From: Rossellomorea aquimaris
GTDB taxonomy: Bacteria; Bacillota; Bacilli; Bacillales; Bacillaceae_B
Direction: 5' to 3'
Assembly: GCF_000935355.1 (NCBI RefSeq)
Contig: NZ_JXZC01000001.1
Location: 806,001 to 870,000, forward strand
DNA: 64,000 nucleotides
Shown: positions 36,428 to 46,924 of the stretch, in pieces
Layout: each line of letters begins with the position of its first letter
How positions within the stretch are numbered: the first letter of the stretch is position 1
Notes under the pieces: model-generated
What the model was told of the DNA's origin: nothing
The model's database searches: none
The model's input: only the letters and a program-made list of their open reading frames with translations
Position numbers and translations under genes: made by a program

Positions 36428-36555
36428 CTATATAGACCCCCTGTGAATCGTCCCTTTAACTTATCCATTCTGCATTGTACACCAAAGGACAATGAGAAAA
36501 AAGAGAAAAGCATATTAAGAATTGGTATAGTTCATTACAAATGATTAATGCAAAC

Positions 36556-36609
36556 AGAAAAGGGCTGACCCATTAGGTAATAGAGAAATCACCTGTTGGG
36601 ACAGTCCCT
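36556..36609 (-). terminator. Terminator after topA (GGACTG-type hairpin)
   Basis: On the minus strand GGGACTGTCCCAACAGGTGAT pairs with the complementary arm ending GGGTCAGCCC (about 20 bp with mismatches), followed by TTTTC. It lies about 110 bases beyond the topA stop. The sequence resembles the hairpin at 47434-47481. Confidence 0.75.
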
Positions 36610-36718
36610 CGTTACATTGTATAAGTTCATTGTTCAACAATCAATCGTTTTTTTATTGGCTTTGTTAACATTTACTGATAACGCAGGCTTTCAATCCCAG
36701 ATGAACAGAATACTTATA

Positions 36719-38794
36719 CTACTTTTGCGGTTCTTCTTTGTAATCACAATTCGTACATTGAATTTGATTACCTTTTTTAAGCTTTTTCTCTACTAGTAAT
36801 TCTGAACACTTCGGACACTTTCTTTCAATCGGTTTATCCCAAGACAAGAAGTCACATTCAGGATACTGATCACAACCGTAGAAAATACGCTTTTTCTTGC
36901 TTTTTCGTTCGATGATATTCCCTTTTTCACATTTAGGACATTTCACACCGATTTCCTTGACGATCGGCTTTGTATTTCTACAATCAGGAAAGTTACTACA
37001 TGCCATGAATTTACCGTATCGCCCCATTTTGAATACCATTTGATGTCCACATTCTTCACAATCTTCACCGGCAGGTTCATCGCGGATTTCGATTTTTTCC
37101 ATCTCATTTTCCGCTTTTTCCAAATGCTTTTCAAAATCCTTATAAAAACGATCGATGATACTTTCCCATTTTACATTGCCGTCTTCAATATCATCAAGAC
37201 TGCGTTCCATGTTTGCCGTAAACTCGACATCAATGATCTCCGGGAAGAACTCTCTCACTAATTCCAAGACGATTTCACCCAGCTCAGTTGGAATGAAACG
37301 CTTATTATCAAGTGTTACATAGCCTCTTCGTTGAATCGTATCCAGGGTGGGGGCATAGGTGGAAGGACGGCCAATACCCAGTTCTTCCAGCGTTTTAACC
37401 AGCCTTGCTTCTGTATACCTTGGTGGTGGTTGAGTGAAATGCTGATTGGGATCAATGCTTTCACTTTTAACTTTATCGTTTTCTTCCAAAGCTGGAAGGA
37501 GATTGTCTTTTTCTTCTTTCTGATCATCGGATCCTTCAACGTAGACTTTCATAAAGCCCGGGAACTTCACTTTAGAGCCGGTTGCTCTAAACATTACTGA
37601 ACCATTTACAATATCAACGCTCATCGTATCCATGATTGCCGGGGACATTTCGCTTGCCACGAATCGTTCCCAGATCAATTTATAAAGTCGGTATTGATCT
37701 CTTGAAAGATATTCTTTCACAGAAGCCGGGTCCCTCAAAGTACTGGTTGGACGAATGGCTTCATGGGCATCTTGAGACTTTTGTTGTTTTTTCTCTTTAC
37801 GCTCAGTCTGCTTAACAAAATCATTTCCATATTTATTAACGATGTATTCGTTCGCTTCTTTTTGAGCCACTTCAGAAATACGTGTGGAGTCTGTTCTCAT
37901 ATAAGTAATAAAACCAACGGTACCTTCTTTACCCATCTCAATTCCTTCATATAATTGCTGGGCGAGCATCATCGTTTTCTTTGCACGGAAGTTTAATTTC
38001 CTTGCTGCTTCCTGCTGCAGAGAAGAAGTTGTAAATGGAGGAGCAGGATTCCGTTTTCTTTCCTTTTTTGTTACTTTGTTAATTTCAAAGGACTTCCCTT
38101 TTACTTTACCAAGTACTTCTTTCACATCTTCTTCTGTCTTCAGTTCAACCTTCTTACCGTCCATACCGTAAAAGGATGCCTGGAATGTATCGTTTCCTTT
38201 GGTGAATTCAGCTTCTATCGACCAGTACTCTTCTGGGGTGAAGCTCTTGATTTCATTTTCACGGTCAATGATCAATCGTACAGCGACGGATTGTACTCTT
38301 CCTGCACTTAGACCTTTTTTAACCTTTTTCCAAAGGAGAGGGCTGATGTTATACCCCACTAATCGATCTAAAATTCTTCGTGCCTGCTGTGCATCGACTA
38401 AATCCATATTAATTGCTCGTGGATGCTTAAATGATTCTTTAATTGCATCCTTCGTGATTTCATTGAATACAACCCGGCACTCGGAAGTCGTGTCCATATC
38501 AAGGCTGTGAGCCAGATGCCATGCAATGGCTTCCCCTTCTCTGTCGGGGTCAGCCGCAAGGAAGATTTTCTTCACTTTTTTTGCTGCGGTTTTCAGTTCT
38601 TTTAATACAGGGCCTTTACCACGTATCGTTATATATTTCGGTTCAAATTCATTTTCAACATCCACGCCCATTTGACTTTTCGGTAAGTCTCTGACGTGTC
38701 CCATTGATGCCCTGACCTTATATTTCTTTCCTAAATAACGTTCAATTGTTTTCGCCTTAGCCGGCGATTCCACTATTACTAAATAATCTGCCAT
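36719..38794 (-). CDS. topA: DNA topoisomerase I
   Basis: TopA relaxes negative supercoils. In the 691-residue protein, the Toprim domain begins [19 protein letters not shown] and has the [13 protein letters not shown] motif near residue 112. The active-site Tyr lies in [14 protein letters not shown] near residue 300. Three C-terminal zinc-binding repeats are seen ([44 protein letters not shown]). The ATG at 38794 follows AAGGAGG, and the length equals B. subtilis TopA. It has its own promoter and terminator. Confidence 0.98.
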   Translation of the reverse strand: MADYLVIVESPAKAKTIERYLGKKYKVRASMGHVRDLPKSQMGVDVENEFEPKYITIRGKGPVLKELKTAAKKVKKIFLAADPDREGEAIAWHLAHSLDMDTTSECRVVFNEITKDAIKESFKHPRAINMDLVDAQQARRILDRLVGYNISPLLWKKVKKGLSAGRVQSVAVRLIIDRENEIKSFTPEEYWSIEAEFTKGNDTFQASFYGMDGKKVELKTEEDVKEVLGKVKGKSFEINKVTKKERKRNPAPPFTTSSLQQEAARKLNFRAKKTMMLAQQLYEGIEMGKEGTVGFITYMRTDSTRISEVAQKEANEYIVNKYGNDFVKQTERKEKKQQKSQDAHEAIRPTSTLRDPASVKEYLSRDQYRLYKLIWERFVASEMSPAIMDTMSVDIVNGSVMFRATGSKVKFPGFMKVYVEGSDDQKEEKDNLLPALEENDKVKSESIDPNQHFTQPPPRYTEARLVKTLEELGIGRPSTYAPTLDTIQRRGYVTLDNKRFIPTELGEIVLELVREFFPEIIDVEFTANMERSLDDIEDGNVKWESIIDRFYKDFEKHLEKAENEMEKIEIRDEPAGEDCEECGHQMVFKMGRYGKFMACSNFPDCRNTKPIVKEIGVKCPKCEKGNIIERKSKKKRIFYGCDQYPECDFLSWDKPIERKCPKCSELLVEKKLKKGNQIQCTNCDYKEEPQK

Positions 38795-39093
38795 CCAATA
38801 AGCCTCCTTAAAGAGGAAAATAATCACTGTTTATAGCACCTTGGAATGATAAATAAACCAGCGAAACGGAAACGTTTACACTAACATTCACATAGGTATA
38901 GAATTCATTTCAGTGTAGAGAATTACTACTTTTAACGATTTCTTACTCTTATATATAGTTTTAGATACCTGTTGCAAAATGTATAACAGTTTCACAATAA
39001 TTGCAACCATTTTGTATAAATTACTTGTAATTATTCAACATTCACAGGGGAAATCCTACTTTATTAAAAGATTCTATATCATATGTTCTGACT
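38795..39093. other. topA upstream region
   Basis: This 299-base AT-rich gap between dprA and topA holds the topA promoter below and otherwise nothing I can name. No clear terminator for dprA was seen in it, so dprA transcripts may read into topA. Confidence 0.5.
38948..38977 (-). promoter_or_regulatory. Candidate SigA promoter of topA
   Basis: On the minus strand, -35 TTGCAA (38972-38977) is followed by TATATATAAG. A TATATA at a 16-base spacer or TATAAG at 18 can serve as the -10. This leaves a leader of about 150 bases before topA. Confidence 0.55.
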
Positions 39094-39969
39094 TTATACT
39101 CCCAGTTCTGAAAATATATCTTCTATTGATAAGACCATTTTTGCTCCCTCTTGAATTAAGCTGTTTGTCCCTTCAGCTAATGGCTCATAGATGGAGCCTG
39201 GTATACAGAAGACTTCTCTTCCTTCACTTAAGGCATAATCAGCTGTAATGAATGTACCGCTCTTCTTCATGGCCTCGGTTACAAGTACTGCCTGGGAAAG
39301 ACCACTGATAATTCTATTTCTGAACGGGAATTGCCATTTTTCAGGTTTAATATAAGGGGGATATTCAGAAAGTAAAAGATGATGGTTCATCATACGATGG
39401 GCCAAGCCTTCATTTTGCTTTGGATAAATATGATTGAACCCTCCACCAAGGACACCTATCGTATTCCCGCCAGATTGGATCGTTTCTTTATGTGCGACCG
39501 TATCTGCACCTTGTGCCAATCCACTTACAATGAGTATCTCTTTCTTAACCAGCTGTGGAATCAAATCATGAAGAACTCTTTCAGTATAAGGGGTGGACTT
39601 CCTCGAGCCAATAATGGCCAGTTTCCTTGGGGCATGAAGGAGATTCCTGTTTCCTTTTAAAAATAGAAGAAATGGGGGATCATATACGTTTCGCAGTAAA
39701 GAAGGATAATCTTCGTCCTCAATTGTGATCCAATCAATCTCGTTTTCTGCATAAAGCTTTTTATATCGTTCTGAATCAAATGAATGAAGATCTTTATAGA
39801 AGAGTTCTGAATTGGTTGTGGTAGAAAAGGTTAACCGTTGAAGCACGGAAGGGGATAAATCAAAGATAGTGTGTAATTTCTCGAGCGATTCTAGTAATCT
39901 TTTTGTTCCTTTCAGTCCAATTCCCCGACAATGATGAATATGAAATAGAATATGACGACGTTCTTTCAT
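39094..39969 (-). CDS. dprA: DNA processing protein DprA (Smf)
   Basis: DprA protects incoming single-stranded DNA and loads RecA during natural transformation. The 291-residue protein has an N-terminal helical region and a Rossmann-like DprA domain with KLAIIGSRKSTPYTERVL near residue 113, VSGLAQGADTVAHKETI near residue 148, FPFRNRIISGLSQAVLVTEA near residue 215 and SGTFITADYALSEGREVFCIPG near residue 240. There is no extra C-terminal winged helix, as in B. subtilis. GGAGG precedes the ATG. It follows the sucCD terminator. Confidence 0.96.
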   Translation of the reverse strand: MKERRHILFHIHHCRGIGLKGTKRLLESLEKLHTIFDLSPSVLQRLTFSTTTNSELFYKDLHSFDSERYKKLYAENEIDWITIEDEDYPSLLRNVYDPPFLLFLKGNRNLLHAPRKLAIIGSRKSTPYTERVLHDLIPQLVKKEILIVSGLAQGADTVAHKETIQSGGNTIGVLGGGFNHIYPKQNEGLAHRMMNHHLLLSEYPPYIKPEKWQFPFRNRIISGLSQAVLVTEAMKKSGTFITADYALSEGREVFCIPGSIYEPLAEGTNSLIQEGAKMVLSIEDIFSELGV

Positions 39970-40000
39970 TTATTACCTCCTGAATATTGTTAATAGAGAA

Positions 40001-40040
40001 GATAAAACTGAGACTGATAGCTTGAATGCCATCAGTCTCA
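40001..40040 (-). terminator. Terminator after sucD
   Basis: On the minus strand a perfect 13-bp stem (arms 40009-40021 and 40028-40040, six-base loop) is followed by GTTTTATC. It starts within nine bases of the sucD stop codon. Confidence 0.88.
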
Positions 40041-40048
40041 ATAAATGA

Positions 40049-40951
40049 TTAATGAGTTTTACATTTATCCAAGATTCCTTCTTCTTTCAGAACCTTAATT
40101 AATGTTTCACCCATGTCTGAAGGTGTAGGGGCAACTTGAATTCCGCATTCATTCATAACGCGAATCTTCTCATCAGCTGTACCTTTACCACCTGAAATAA
40201 TCGCACCGGCATGGCCCATACGCTTCCCTGGAGGTGCTGTACGCCCTCCAATGAATCCTACTACAGGCTTCGTCATGTTGGCTTTGACCCATTCAGCAGC
40301 TTCTTCTTCTGCAGTACCGCCGATTTCACCAATCATGATGACGGCATACGTGTCTTCATCTTCATTGAATGCTTTCAATACATCGATAAAGTCTGTTCCG
40401 TTCACAGGGTCTCCCCCGATACCGACTGCCGTTGATTGACCGATTCCCGCTTGTGAAAGCTGGTGAACCGCTTCATACGTAAGTGTACCAGAACGTGAAA
40501 CAACCCCTACATGACCTTTCGTATGGATGTAACCAGGCATGATCCCGATTTTACACTCTTCAGGAGTGATGACTCCTGGACAGTTCGGTCCTACAAGGCG
40601 AGTTTTCTTGCCTTCCATATAACGCTTGACCTTCACCATATCCAATACCGGGATATGTTCAGTAATACAGATTGCCAAATCAAGCTCGGCATCTACCGCT
40701 TCCATGATTGCATCTGCTGCAAACGGAGCAGGAACATAAATGACGGATGCATTTACGCCAGTCGCTTTCTTTGCTTCTTCAACTGTATTGAAAACTGGTA
40801 CGCCTTCAACCTCAGTTCCGCCTTTTCCAGGTGTTACACCTGCCACGATTTGTGTACCGTATTCAAGCATTTGCTTCGTATGGAAAAGAGCTGTTGATCC
40901 TGTAATCCCTTGTACAACAACCTTGGTATCTTTATTAATAAATACGCTCAT
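40049..40951 (-). CDS. sucD: Succinyl-CoA synthetase, alpha subunit
   Basis: SucD carries the phosphohistidine and CoA site of succinyl-CoA synthetase (TCA cycle, substrate-level phosphorylation). The 300-residue protein has a CoA-binding N-terminal fold ([20 protein letters not shown]), [36 protein letters not shown] and the phosphorylated His in [20 protein letters not shown] near residue 248. It lies 16 bases after sucC. Confidence 0.98.
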   Translation of the reverse strand: MSVFINKDTKVVVQGITGSTALFHTKQMLEYGTQIVAGVTPGKGGTEVEGVPVFNTVEEAKKATGVNASVIYVPAPFAADAIMEAVDAELDLAICITEHIPVLDMVKVKRYMEGKKTRLVGPNCPGVITPEECKIGIMPGYIHTKGHVGVVSRSGTLTYEAVHQLSQAGIGQSTAVGIGGDPVNGTDFIDVLKAFNEDEDTYAVIMIGEIGGTAEEEAAEWVKANMTKPVVGFIGGRTAPPGKRMGHAGAIISGGKGTADEKIRVMNECGIQVAPTPSDMGETLIKVLKEEGILDKCKTH

Positions 40952-40967
40952 TAGTCCCCCGCCTTTC

Positions 40968-42128
40968 TCAGCCTACTTGCTCAACGATTTTTTGTGCGCC
41001 GTCCGCCATAGATTCAGCTGCAATGATATTCAATCCAGATTTATTAAGGATTTCTTTCCCTAAGTCAACATTTGTACCTTCAAGACGAACCACAAGTGGA
41101 ACTTGAAGACCGATTTGCTTAGCTGCTTCTACAACACCTGTTGCAATAACATCACATTTCATGATTCCACCGAAGATATTGACGAAAATACCTTTAACGT
41201 TTTCATCAGAAAGAATGATTTTAAATGCTTCTGTTACCTTTTCCGCTGTGGCACCGCCCCCAACATCAAGGAAGTTAGCGGGATCTCCGCCGTAATGCTT
41301 CACGATGTCCATCGTTGCCATGGCAAGACCAGCGCCATTTACCATGCAACCGATATTTCCGTCCAGGGAAATATAGCTTAAGTCATATTTAGAAGCTTCG
41401 ATTTCTTTTGCATCTTCTTCTTCAAGATCGCGTAATTCAACCACATCTTTTTGACGATATAATGCATTTGAATCAAAGTTGAACTTCGCATCCAATGCCA
41501 TTACGTCACCATCACCTGTTACAACTAAAGGATTGATTTCAACAATAGAAGCATCCTTTTGAACGTACACGTTGTATAGACCCATCATGAACTTAGCTGC
41601 TTTTCCAACAAGGTTTTGAGGAATATTGATATTGAATGCAATACGTCTCGCTTGGAAACCTGTTAATCCAACAACTGGATCAATATACTCTTTAAAGATT
41701 TTTTCCGGTGTTTTTTCTGCTACTTCTTCGATTTCTGTTCCGCCTTCTTCAGAAGCCATCAGGACAACTTGGGAAGTCGCGCGGTCGAGTACCAGACCTA
41801 CGTAGTATTCTTTCTTAATATCACAGCCTTCTTCAATAAGTAAGCGCTTTACTTCCTTACCTTCAGGACCTGTTTGGTGAGTTACTAAAGTTTTACCGAT
41901 TAACTCATCTGCATATGTACGCACTTCGTCCAGGCTTTTAGCGATTTTAACTCCGCCAGCTTTACCTCGACCACCTGCATGGATTTGGGCTTTCACTACA
42001 TACACGCTGGAATCTAATGTCTTCGCCGCTTCTACTGCCTCTTCAGCTGTAAATGCCACTTTACCATTTGGTACGGATACCCCGTAATTTCTGAGGATTT
42101 CTTTACCTTGATATTCATGGATATTCAT
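40968..42128 (-). CDS. sucC: Succinyl-CoA synthetase, beta subunit
   Basis: SucC binds nucleotide and succinate in succinyl-CoA synthetase. The 386-residue protein begins [17 protein letters not shown] and has the ATP-grasp fold ([18 protein letters not shown] near residue 45), the metal-binding [15 protein letters not shown] near residue 193, and the C-terminal [19 protein letters not shown] segment. AGGAGG precedes the ATG. It has its own promoter and forms an operon with sucD. Confidence 0.98.
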   Translation of the reverse strand: MNIHEYQGKEILRNYGVSVPNGKVAFTAEEAVEAAKTLDSSVYVVKAQIHAGGRGKAGGVKIAKSLDEVRTYADELIGKTLVTHQTGPEGKEVKRLLIEEGCDIKKEYYVGLVLDRATSQVVLMASEEGGTEIEEVAEKTPEKIFKEYIDPVVGLTGFQARRIAFNINIPQNLVGKAAKFMMGLYNVYVQKDASIVEINPLVVTGDGDVMALDAKFNFDSNALYRQKDVVELRDLEEEDAKEIEASKYDLSYISLDGNIGCMVNGAGLAMATMDIVKHYGGDPANFLDVGGGATAEKVTEAFKIILSDENVKGIFVNIFGGIMKCDVIATGVVEAAKQIGLQVPLVVRLEGTNVDLGKEILNKSGLNIIAAESMADGAQKIVEQVG

Positions 42129-42173
42129 TTTTCATCCTCCTATCAAACTCTTCAAAAAATAGACTGCGCTTTC

Positions 42174-42202
42174 ATTGTATAAAATGACAGTATATCTGTC
42201 TA
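42174..42202 (-). promoter_or_regulatory. SigA-type promoter of sucCD
   Basis: On the minus strand, -35 TAGACA (42197-42202) and -10 TACAAT (42174-42179) have a 17-base spacer. It lies about 45 bases upstream of the sucC start codon. Confidence 0.65.
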
Positions 42203-42325
42203 CCATTATGCTAAAAATATTATATTAATTTTAAAATTCTGAACTTAGAATAGTAGTATTACTCCATATGTTCCATTGTTTTTAAAGGGATTATCCCTAA
42301 AATTATTATTCTTAAAAAATATAAT

Positions 42326-42632
42326 TTACGATTCTAATGCGTGCTCATGCCGTTTGGTGACTTTGAAGTATATTAGATTGGCAAAGGAATTATCCCTTCC
42401 CGTTCCGCTTAACTTTGAAGCAAGCTGGTTTAACAAAGATACAAAACTTCCTGTTGAAGCTTCCGTCTCAATGAGACCTGCCAGAAAGGGGCATGTTCCT
42501 CTTAGCCATTTCTATCAGAGCCTTCACATTTTCGGGTGAATCTTTCCCATTCAGATGCTTTTCAGCGAATAACAACAGTTCTTTTTTTATGGGAATGCTC
42601 TTTTTCATCAGCTCCATAACGAATTCGTTCAA
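42326..42632 (-). pseudogene. Frameshifted remnant of a ylqG-like (FliK-like) gene
   Basis: On the minus strand one frame encodes about 50 residues (NEFVMELMKKSIPIKKELL and on through ALIEMAKRNMPLSG), then meets TGA at 42468-42470. After a one-base shift near 42478 a second frame continues GLIETEASTGSFVSLLNQLASKLSG to a TAA at 42326. From memory, long hypothetical FliK-like proteins at the rnhB-sucC position (ylqG in B. subtilis) have this kind of repeat-helical segment. The rest of that gene and ylqH are missing. The plus-strand open frame over it (42276-42539) is its antisense shadow. Confidence 0.5.
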
Positions 42633-42695
42633 TGTGAATCATACCCTTTTTAGGTTGTTATACCATTAGTAAGTGCAGTTCACCCGGATTCCAGG

Positions 42696-43466
42696 CTATA
42701 GCTTCTCCTTCACCGGTGCAAAGCTCTTTCGATGTATGGGCGTAACGCCAAATTTCTCTAATCCAAGTAAATGATCCTTTGTTCCATATCCTGCATTCTT
42801 CTCAAACGCGTACCCAGGATAGCTACGGGCATAGTCCTTCATCAGTCGGTCACGTGTTACCTTGGCAATAATGGACGCTGCTGCAATGGATATACTTTTG
42901 GCGTCCCCTTTAATGATCGACTGACTGGGAAATGGTGATTGAATTTTCATCGCATCGATCAGTAAATACTCAGGCTGTACATGCAGGCTGACAATCGCTT
43001 CATTCATTGCCTTCTTCGTAGCCTCATAAATATTTATTGAATCGATTTCATCCGCATGCACCATCCCTACTCCAATAGAAGTTGCGTGTTCCTTGATGTA
43101 TTCATAGAAATCTTCTCTTCTTGCTTCTGTTATCTTCTTGCTATCATTTAATCCCGCCAAATAGAAGTCATGAGGCAGAATGACAGCAGCCGCTACCACA
43201 GGACCTGCTAAAGGACCTCTCCCTACTTCGTCGATCCCTGCAATAAGTGTGAATCCTTCTTGGCGAAGTTCTCTTTCGTATTGAGTAAGTACTTCAAATT
43301 CTTTTTTTTCCATTTCTTGTTTCATGCGCTCACGTTCAATCTGTTGTAATAGTATTTGAACACCTATTCTTTCGTCCTTCTTCAAATCTTCAAGGATTGG
43401 ATCTTGAGCCGGAACGGATTTGATGATTTCTTTTATTTCTTTTATGGTCATATGTACTGTTGTCAC
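42696..43466 (-). CDS. rnhB: Ribonuclease HII
   Basis: RNase HII cuts RNA in RNA-DNA hybrids and starts removal of single ribonucleotides. In the 256-residue protein, an N-terminal extension of about 70 residues is followed by the catalytic core with DEVGRGPLAGPVVAAAVIL (first acidic pair near residue 79), LNDSKKITEARRE, YLLIDAMKI and KGDAKSISIAAASIIAKVTRD. It ends in HRKSFAPVKEKL. The start is GTG at 43466, seven bases after AGGAGG. It lies between rbgA and the ylqG-like remnant. Confidence 0.96.
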   Translation of the reverse strand: MTTVHMTIKEIKEIIKSVPAQDPILEDLKKDERIGVQILLQQIERERMKQEMEKKEFEVLTQYERELRQEGFTLIAGIDEVGRGPLAGPVVAAAVILPHDFYLAGLNDSKKITEARREDFYEYIKEHATSIGVGMVHADEIDSINIYEATKKAMNEAIVSLHVQPEYLLIDAMKIQSPFPSQSIIKGDAKSISIAAASIIAKVTRDRLMKDYARSYPGYAFEKNAGYGTKDHLLGLEKFGVTPIHRKSFAPVKEKL

Positions 43467-43499
43467 ATTGTCCCTCCTATATATCGGACGTACCTTACA

Positions 43500-43547
43500 T
43501 AAATAAAGAGGCTGCGTAAAAGAGTTTCCCTCTTTTTACAGCCTCTT
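43500..43547 (-). terminator. Terminator after rbgA
   Basis: On the minus strand a long stem (outer arms 43507-43514 and 43540-43547, inner AAAGAG/CTCTTT) is followed by TTATTTATG. It lies three bases beyond the rbgA stop, so rnhB is probably expressed by read-through or its own promoter. Confidence 0.75.
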
Positions 43548-43550
43548 CTT

Positions 43551-44417
43551 TTATTCGCTTTCGTCCTCAGTCTCTCCAATGATATCAAACGTCATGGGGC
43601 CTAATTGTACATTTCGGATGTCACGGACGATAATTTCAGAAGTCTTGTCATAATTCACTTCTCCACCTGCCATCAGACAACCTCTTTTAGCTCCAATTTT
43701 ATCGAAGCTATCCACTACTTCTTCAGGTATTTCTTCAAGGCCGTAGCGTTCTTCTAATCGCTCTGGATAGTGCTCTTCAAGAAAGCGCAAACCATAAACG
43801 GCGATATCCTGCAGATTCAGGATGGTATCTTTAATGGCACCGGTCAACGCAAGCTTATATCCCACTTTAGGATCTTCAAACTTAGGCCATAAAATACCCG
43901 GGGTGTCGAGTAGTTCAAGCTCTTTCCCTACTTTGATCCATTGCTGGGCTTTTGTGACTCCAGGTGTATTTCCTGTTTTCGCTATATTTTTTTTAGCGAG
44001 CCGGTTGATTAAAGTAGATTTTCCTACGTTAGGAATACCGACAATCATGGCTCTTATGGCACGAGGTCTCATTCCCCTTGATTTCATACGGTCGAACTTT
44101 TCTTTTAATATTTCTTTAGCCGCTTGAACAATGACTTGAAGTCCTTTGCCAGCCTGTGCATTTACGGCAAGGGCTGTTATTCCTTGCTCTTCAAAATAAG
44201 AAATCCACTGGTTCGTTCTATTGGTATCAGCCATATCTGCTTTGTTTAACAAAACAAGACGCGGCTTCTGTCCAATAATTTCTTCAATCATTGGATTTCT
44301 TGACGATAACGGGATTCTCGCATCTACTAATTCAATCACAATGTCTACAAGTTTTAACTTCTCAGTAACTTGTCTACGAGCTTTAGCCATATGCCCTGGA
44401 AACCATTGTATTGTCAT
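43551..44417 (-). CDS. rbgA: 50S ribosome assembly GTPase RbgA (YlqF)
   Basis: RbgA is a GTPase needed for a late step of large-subunit assembly. The 288-residue protein is circularly permuted: the G4 motif LLNKADM (near residue 58) comes before G1 [14 protein letters not shown] (near residue 128) and G3 [10 protein letters not shown]. An ANTAR-like C-terminal RNA-binding tail is present. The N-terminal [17 protein letters not shown] is a family signature. The ATG at 44417 follows GGAGGTGG. It lies after lepB as in B. subtilis. Confidence 0.97.
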   Translation of the reverse strand: MTIQWFPGHMAKARRQVTEKLKLVDIVIELVDARIPLSSRNPMIEEIIGQKPRLVLLNKADMADTNRTNQWISYFEEQGITALAVNAQAGKGLQVIVQAAKEILKEKFDRMKSRGMRPRAIRAMIVGIPNVGKSTLINRLAKKNIAKTGNTPGVTKAQQWIKVGKELELLDTPGILWPKFEDPKVGYKLALTGAIKDTILNLQDIAVYGLRFLEEHYPERLEERYGLEEIPEEVVDSFDKIGAKRGCLMAGGEVNYDKTSEIIVRDIRNVQLGPMTFDIIGETEDESE

Positions 44418-44445
44418 ATGACCACCTCCAAACAACTTTTTTCTA

Positions 44446-44985
44446 TTATTTCACGAAACCTATATCTTTAACAGGCCAATAGATCACTTTTGTGTCGCCA
44501 ATCACTTCTTCTAATGGAACTGTACCGATGTGACGGCTATCCTTGCTGAAACGGCGATTGTCACCCATCACAAAGATTTCCCCTTCAGGAACTGTCCCTT
44601 TTTCAATGATGTCATTTAGAGTGAAATCCTCTGTTAATACACCTTCATTTAATTGATCTTTATATTCCTGTAAATATGGTTCAGTATACGCTTTTCCATT
44701 TATATATAAAGTATCATTTTTATACTCAACTTTATCCCCTGGAAGCCCGATGACGCGTTTGATATAATCCTTTTGTTCAGGTGCATGGAAAACGACGATA
44801 TCAAATCGCTCCGGCTCCCCTAATTTACTTACAATCATTCGATCTCCATTATGTAAAGTAGGCATCATTGATAATCCATCGACAACAATGGGTGCAAATA
44901 AAAAGAATCTGATAATTGCAGCTAAACCTACTGCGATCAACAGGGCCTTCATCCACTCCCACCACTCATTTTTCTCTTTAACCAC
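44446..44985 (-). CDS. lepB: Type I signal peptidase
   Basis: Signal peptidase I removes signal peptides from exported proteins at the outer face of the membrane. The 179-residue protein has one N-terminal membrane helix (about residues 12-34), the catalytic Ser39 in GLSMMPTL, the general base Lys76 in [12 protein letters not shown], and the late box [14 protein letters not shown]. The start is probably GTG at 44985 just after GGTGGAG; a TTG five codons upstream is less likely. It is of the short Bacillus SipS/T type. No clear promoter or terminator was found between it and rplS beyond the rplS terminator. Confidence 0.95.
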   Translation of the reverse strand: MVKEKNEWWEWMKALLIAVGLAAIIRFFLFAPIVVDGLSMMPTLHNGDRMIVSKLGEPERFDIVVFHAPEQKDYIKRVIGLPGDKVEYKNDTLYINGKAYTEPYLQEYKDQLNEGVLTEDFTLNDIIEKGTVPEGEIFVMGDNRRFSKDSRHIGTVPLEEVIGDTKVIYWPVKDIGFVK

Positions 44986-45130
44986 GTCTCCACCACCCAA
45001 TGTATTTTTCTATCTTTTTCTATTCTACTAGAAATTCTTGTATTTCTCATTAAAAAAAGGTGGGTTCATTAAAAATTCAGGCATTCTGCCGGACGTTTAC
45101 TTTTATTGTCCACTAAAAGCAGTTGAAAGA

Positions 45131-45164
45131 ATAAGGAAAAGGAGCTTGTCTCCAAGCTCCTTTT
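45131..45164 (-). terminator. Terminator after rplS
   Basis: On the minus strand a perfect 12-bp stem (arms 45137-45148 and 45153-45164, four-base loop) ends in a run of T residues (TTTTCC). It begins ten bases after the rplS stop codon. Confidence 0.88.
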
Positions 45165-45173
45165 CTTACGTTC

Positions 45174-45518
45174 TTATCGAATTTCTTTAATACGTGCCGC
45201 TTTACCACGCAGGTTACGCAGGTAATAAAGTTTCGCACGACGGACTTTACCGCGACGAATAACTTCTAATTTAGCGATTTTTGGTGTGTGTACTGGGAAA
45301 GTACGTTCAACACCTACACCGTAAGAAATTTTACGAACTGTAAATGTTTCGCTGATACCGCCACCGCGGCGTTTGATTACTACTCCTTCGTATACCTGAA
45401 TACGTTCACGAGTACCCTCAACGATGTTAACGTGTACACGTACTGTATCACCAGGACGGAAAGATGGTAGATCAGAGCGAAGTTGTTCTTTCGTAATATC
45501 TTCGATTAATTTGTGCAT
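45174..45518 (-). CDS. rplS: 50S ribosomal protein L19
   Basis: L19 sits at the 30S-50S interface. The 114-residue protein starts [30 protein letters not shown] and contains the signature [31 protein letters not shown] near residues 45-75. The ATG at 45518 follows AAGGAG; a TTG three codons upstream overlaps that site. It has its own promoter and a leader of about 95 bases, so it is transcribed separately from trmD. Confidence 0.97.
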   Translation of the reverse strand: MHKLIEDITKEQLRSDLPSFRPGDTVRVHVNIVEGTRERIQVYEGVVIKRRGGGISETFTVRKISYGVGVERTFPVHTPKIAKLEVIRRGKVRRAKLYYLRNLRGKAARIKEIR

Positions 45519-45615
45519 CTTTTTCAACTCCTTCCAACAGATGCTCTTACAAAAGCGATAGATTGCAGCGGAACATCGGGATCAATGGCAACAGGAGATA
45601 ACCCCTCAAGCCACA
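45519..45615 (-). promoter_or_regulatory. rplS mRNA leader (possible L19 leader)
   Basis: The roughly 95-base untranslated leader between the promoter and rplS matches the position of the L19 leader RNA described in Bacillus (Rfam L19_leader). The identification is by position only; I did not align it to the model. Confidence 0.4.
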
Positions 45616-45621
45616 AAGAAT

Positions 45622-45650
45622 ATAATATCACACAGACCGGCAGGATGCAA
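45622..45650 (-). promoter_or_regulatory. SigA-type promoter of rplS
   Basis: On the minus strand, -35 TTGCAT (45645-45650) and -10 TATTAT (45622-45627) have a 17-base spacer. It starts within the last bases before the trmD stop codon region. Confidence 0.7.
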
Positions 45651-45654
45651 TAGC

Positions 45655-46392
45655 CTATTTAGACTTTCTCCATTCCTCTATCCATGCTTTTTGTCGATCT
45701 GTGAGCGTATAGCTTTCTAATAGATCGGGTCTTCTTTCAAAGGTTCTTCTCAGACTCTCTTTCTCTCTCCATTCATCTATCAGACGATGATTCCCTGAGA
45801 TGAGCTCCTCTGGTACCTTCATCCCCCTAAAGTCGGACGGACGGGTATAATGGGGATGTTCAAGGAGTCCTGACGAGAAGGAATCCAGAATGGGAGAATC
45901 CACATTCCCAAGCACGCCAGGAAGCAGGCGTACTACGCTATCTATGACCACCATGGCACCAAGCTCTCCACCAGTTAAAACATAGTCTCCTATCGAGATT
46001 TCATCGGTAACAACATGCTCCCTGATTCGCTCATCGTAGCCCTCATAGTGCCCACATATAAATACGAGATGATCTTCCTTCGCCAGTTCCTCAGCCTTTT
46101 GTTGAGTATAAGGTTCTCCTTGGGGACACATGAGGATGACCCTCGGCTTTGATTGATGTTCACTCTTCAATGCGTCGACGGCATCGAAGATAGGCTGGGG
46201 CTTCAAAACCATTCCTGCCCCTCCACCATACGGATAATCATCGACTTGATTATGCTTATTGTCTGCGTATTCCCTGAAGTTAATCACATTATAGCTTACA
46301 GCTTCTTTTTCATGGGCTTTCTTGAGTATCGATTCACCAAAGATTCCTTCAAACATGGATGGGAAAAGAGATAGGACATCGATTCTCATCAT
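45655..46392 (-). CDS. trmD: tRNA (guanine-37-N1) methyltransferase TrmD
   Basis: TrmD methylates G37 next to the anticodon and prevents frameshifting. The 245-residue SPOUT enzyme has a trefoil knot with [20 protein letters not shown] near residue 55, [30 protein letters not shown] near residue 110 and [22 protein letters not shown] near residue 130. The start overlaps the rimM stop by four bases (ATGA); a second ATG immediately follows. Confidence 0.97.
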   Translation of the reverse strand: MMRIDVLSLFPSMFEGIFGESILKKAHEKEAVSYNVINFREYADNKHNQVDDYPYGGGAGMVLKPQPIFDAVDALKSEHQSKPRVILMCPQGEPYTQQKAEELAKEDHLVFICGHYEGYDERIREHVVTDEISIGDYVLTGGELGAMVVIDSVVRLLPGVLGNVDSPILDSFSSGLLEHPHYTRPSDFRGMKVPEELISGNHRLIDEWREKESLRRTFERRPDLLESYTLTDRQKAWIEEWRKSK

Positions 46393-46907
46393 GATAATAA
46401 GCCTTCCATCGGTTCAATCGTGATGAGCTGCTTATCAATATCGACGGTTTTCACAATATCCTCAATGTAAGGGATTAGGTGTTCTTTTCCCCGTTGACCC
46501 TTCACTACCCAAACGTCATTCGCTCCGGGGCTCAGAATCTCTTTAATCGTACCCAGTTCTTCCCCATCAGTCGTAACGACTTTACAGCCGACGATTTCAT
46601 GGAAATAGTATTCTCCTTCTTCAAGGTCCTGTAATTGGTCTTCTTGAACCTTCAGGATGCCTTCTTTAAATTTCTCAACTTCATTAATATTTTCATATCC
46701 CTCAAAGGTCAGTAAATCGAAGCTCTTATGATTTCTATGAGATTTGATCACGAGACTGATCGGTTCACTACTTTGACCTTGAAACAGATAAAGTGTGTTC
46801 CCCTTTTGATAGCGTTCTTCCGGGAAATCGGTAGTCGAAACGATCTTTACCTCTCCTTTAACTCCGTGGGTGTTGACGATCTTCCCTACTTTAAACCACT
46901 TTTCCAT
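46389..46907 (-). CDS. rimM: 16S rRNA processing protein RimM
   Basis: RimM helps mature the 30S head and binds S19. The 172-residue protein starts [22 protein letters not shown], the family N-terminus, and has a C-terminal PRC barrel ([26 protein letters not shown]) and [28 protein letters not shown]. The ATG at 46907 follows AGAGGTG; an open frame extends 28 codons upstream without homology. It is coupled to trmD. Confidence 0.96.
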   Translation of the reverse strand: MEKWFKVGKIVNTHGVKGEVKIVSTTDFPEERYQKGNTLYLFQGQSSEPISLVIKSHRNHKSFDLLTFEGYENINEVEKFKEGILKVQEDQLQDLEEGEYYFHEIVGCKVVTTDGEELGTIKEILSPGANDVWVVKGQRGKEHLIPYIEDIVKTVDIDKQLITIEPMEGLLS

Positions 46908-46924
46908 AGCTTTCACCTCTTGCA

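Noticed and set aside
36428-36500. Promoter of trmFO
   Set aside because: A TACAAT box is present but the -35 position is a plain T-run; not listed as a feature.
42276-42539. Plus-strand open frame of 87 residues upstream of sucC
   Set aside because: It is antisense to the ylqG-like remnant, which explains its protein-like composition; there is no ribosome binding site.
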